Assembly (NCBI GenBank): GCA_003697065.1
Contig: RFFY01000113.1
Location: 1 to 7,348 of the forward strand
DNA: 7,348 nucleotides
Source of the DNA: Actinomyces sp.
Lineage (GTDB): Bacteria; Actinomycetota; Acidimicrobiia; Acidimicrobiales; Aldehydirespiratoraceae
Direction of reading: 5' to 3'
In this document: positions 6,915 to 7,348 of the stretch, piece after piece
Position numbering within the stretch: position 1 is the first letter of the stretch
How the letters are laid out: every line of letters begins with the position of its first letter
Translations under genes and position numbers: made by a program
Notes under the pieces: generated by a model
The model's database searches: none
Told to the model about the DNA's origin: nothing
Seen by the model: only the letters and a program-made list of their open reading frames with translations

Positions 6915-6939
6915 GGAACTCACCTCTCAGGTGAGAACC
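6915..6939. promoter_or_regulatory. 25-bp dyad upstream of bmpA (candidate operator or leader hairpin)
   Basis: The arms CTCACCT (6919-6925) and AGGTGAG (6929-6935) are perfect reverse complements around CTC, and outer GG/CC pairs (6915-6916 with 6938-6939) extend the symmetry to 25 bp. It lies 46-70 bp upstream of the bmpA ATG. It could be a regulator binding site near a promoter or a hairpin in the leader or at the qng1 3' end. It is a sequence-level observation only, and I do not recognise the regulator. Confidence 0.45.
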
Positions 6940-7017
6940 GGAACGCTAGTGGCTGGCGGACCCCTTCGCTCACGTCGGCCGGCGATGTGGCGGGTCAGCG
7001 ACGCGGCGCCGACCGGC

Positions 7018-7348
7018 TCAGTAGTAGACGCAGCGGGTGCGGTGACGGGGAACGGCCTTGTAGCGGGGACGCCCCCCCAGATTCCACAGCACGGTGTCGA
7101 GATCGGCCGCGGTGAGGCGGCGTCCGCGGGCGGCGAGGGCCTCGGTGAGGAGCTCGGCGGCGTGGACGCCGCAGGCCCGGATCTCGACTTCGGGAGCCGA
7201 CCCTGACGTGATGTCCTCGACGGCCTCGATGCGGGCGACGAGGCCGGGATCGAACACCAGCACCCCCTCGACCCGCAGCACGTGGGGGACGAGGTTGTCG
7301 GCGAAGATCGTGAGCCGGTCGAGGTCCTCGAAGCGGCCCGGCCCCCGC
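7018..7348 (-). CDS. qng1: queuosine 5'-phosphate N-glycosylase/hydrolase family protein (DUF2419, Qng1/C9orf64), C-terminal part
   Basis: Only the last 109 residues are inside the window; the frame stays open through the right edge. The visible part matches, as I recall them, the conserved C-terminal blocks of the human C9orf64/Qng1 family: FEDLDRLTIFADNLVPHVL (6-24 of the visible part), EVEIRACGVHAAELL (53-67), and the terminal HRTRCVYY (102-109), almost the same as the HRTRCIYY ending of the eukaryotic protein. Family members cleave the N-glycosidic bond of queuosine 5'-monophosphate (and to some degree queuosine) to free queuine for insertion into tRNA by Tgt. A GTG at 7281 could be mistaken for a start, but the DLD/ADN block lies upstream of it, so it is internal. 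Full-length members have about 300-340 residues, so around 200 are missing. It is followed after 148 bp, on the same strand, by a nucleoside importer, which suggests a role in salvage. The family call is firm; activity in this organism is inferred. Confidence 0.88.
   Translation of the reverse strand, partial: RGPGRFEDLDRLTIFADNLVPHVLRVEGVLVFDPGLVARIEAVEDITSGSAPEVEIRACGVHAAELLTEALAARGRRLTAADLDTVLWNLGGRPRYKAVPRHRTRCVYY

Larger units (their letters stand above)
6870..7017 (-). promoter_or_regulatory. bmpA upstream region (148 bp, probable promoter and 5' leader)
   Basis: This gap between the qng1 stop and the bmpA start holds no gene. A possible -10 hexamer TAGCGT (6943-6948) has only a poor -35 (GTGAGC, about 19 bp upstream), so the promoter is tentative. 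If it is real, the transcript would begin close to the dyad at 6915-6939. No known riboswitch consensus (purine, preQ1) was recognised. Read-through from qng1 is equally possible, because both genes point the same way and no T-tailed terminator is visible. Confidence 0.35.

Noticed and set aside
6870..7017. A purine or preQ1 riboswitch ahead of bmpA
   Set aside because: Expected given the gene content, but I could not find the conserved core bases or stems of either class, and only a simple dyad is present.
7018..7281. An independent 87-residue gene starting at the GTG at 7281
   Set aside because: The frame continues upstream to the window edge, and the DLD/ADN block of the Qng1 family lies there, so this is the tail of a larger gene.

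Overview
The window is a GC-rich stretch (roughly two thirds G+C by eye) in which every convincing gene lies on the minus strand, so transcription runs from the right edge to the left. Codon use, GGAGG-type ribosome binding sites, GTG starts and a lipoprotein with a long Asp/Glu/Gly/Thr linker suggest a high-GC actinobacterium. An Acidimicrobiia-like lineage is my guess, but nothing here proves the taxon.

In transcription order the layout is as follows. (1) 7348-7018 is the C-terminal third of a DUF2419/Qng1 protein, the queuosine 5'-phosphate N-glycosylase/hydrolase family, cut by the window edge. (2) 7017-6870 is a 148-bp gap holding a 25-bp dyad, probably the control region of the next gene. 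(3) 6869-5715 is a BMP-family nucleoside-binding lipoprotein. (4) 5714-5591 is a 124-bp gap with a perfect 15-bp-stem hairpin. (5) 5590-4040, 4043-2907 and 2910-1618 are the double ATPase and two permeases of a BmpA-NupABC (NupNOPQ-type) nucleoside ABC importer, joined by two ATGA overlaps. (6) 1576-710 is a PHYHD1-like Fe(II)/2-oxoglutarate dioxygenase. (7) 689-1 is the N-terminal two thirds of adenosine deaminase, cut by the left edge.

Read together this is a nucleoside scavenging cluster. The lipoprotein captures a nucleoside outside the membrane, NupBC with NupA imports it, and adenosine deaminase turns adenosine into inosine. Two members are unusual in this setting. The Qng1 homologue releases queuine from a queuosine nucleotide, which raises the possibility that queuosine is one cargo of the importer. 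The dioxygenase lies between the permease and the deaminase and may oxidise a nucleoside or nucleobase. Both functional links rest on gene order and are inferences. No mobile element, CRISPR array, tRNA, rRNA or frameshift was seen.
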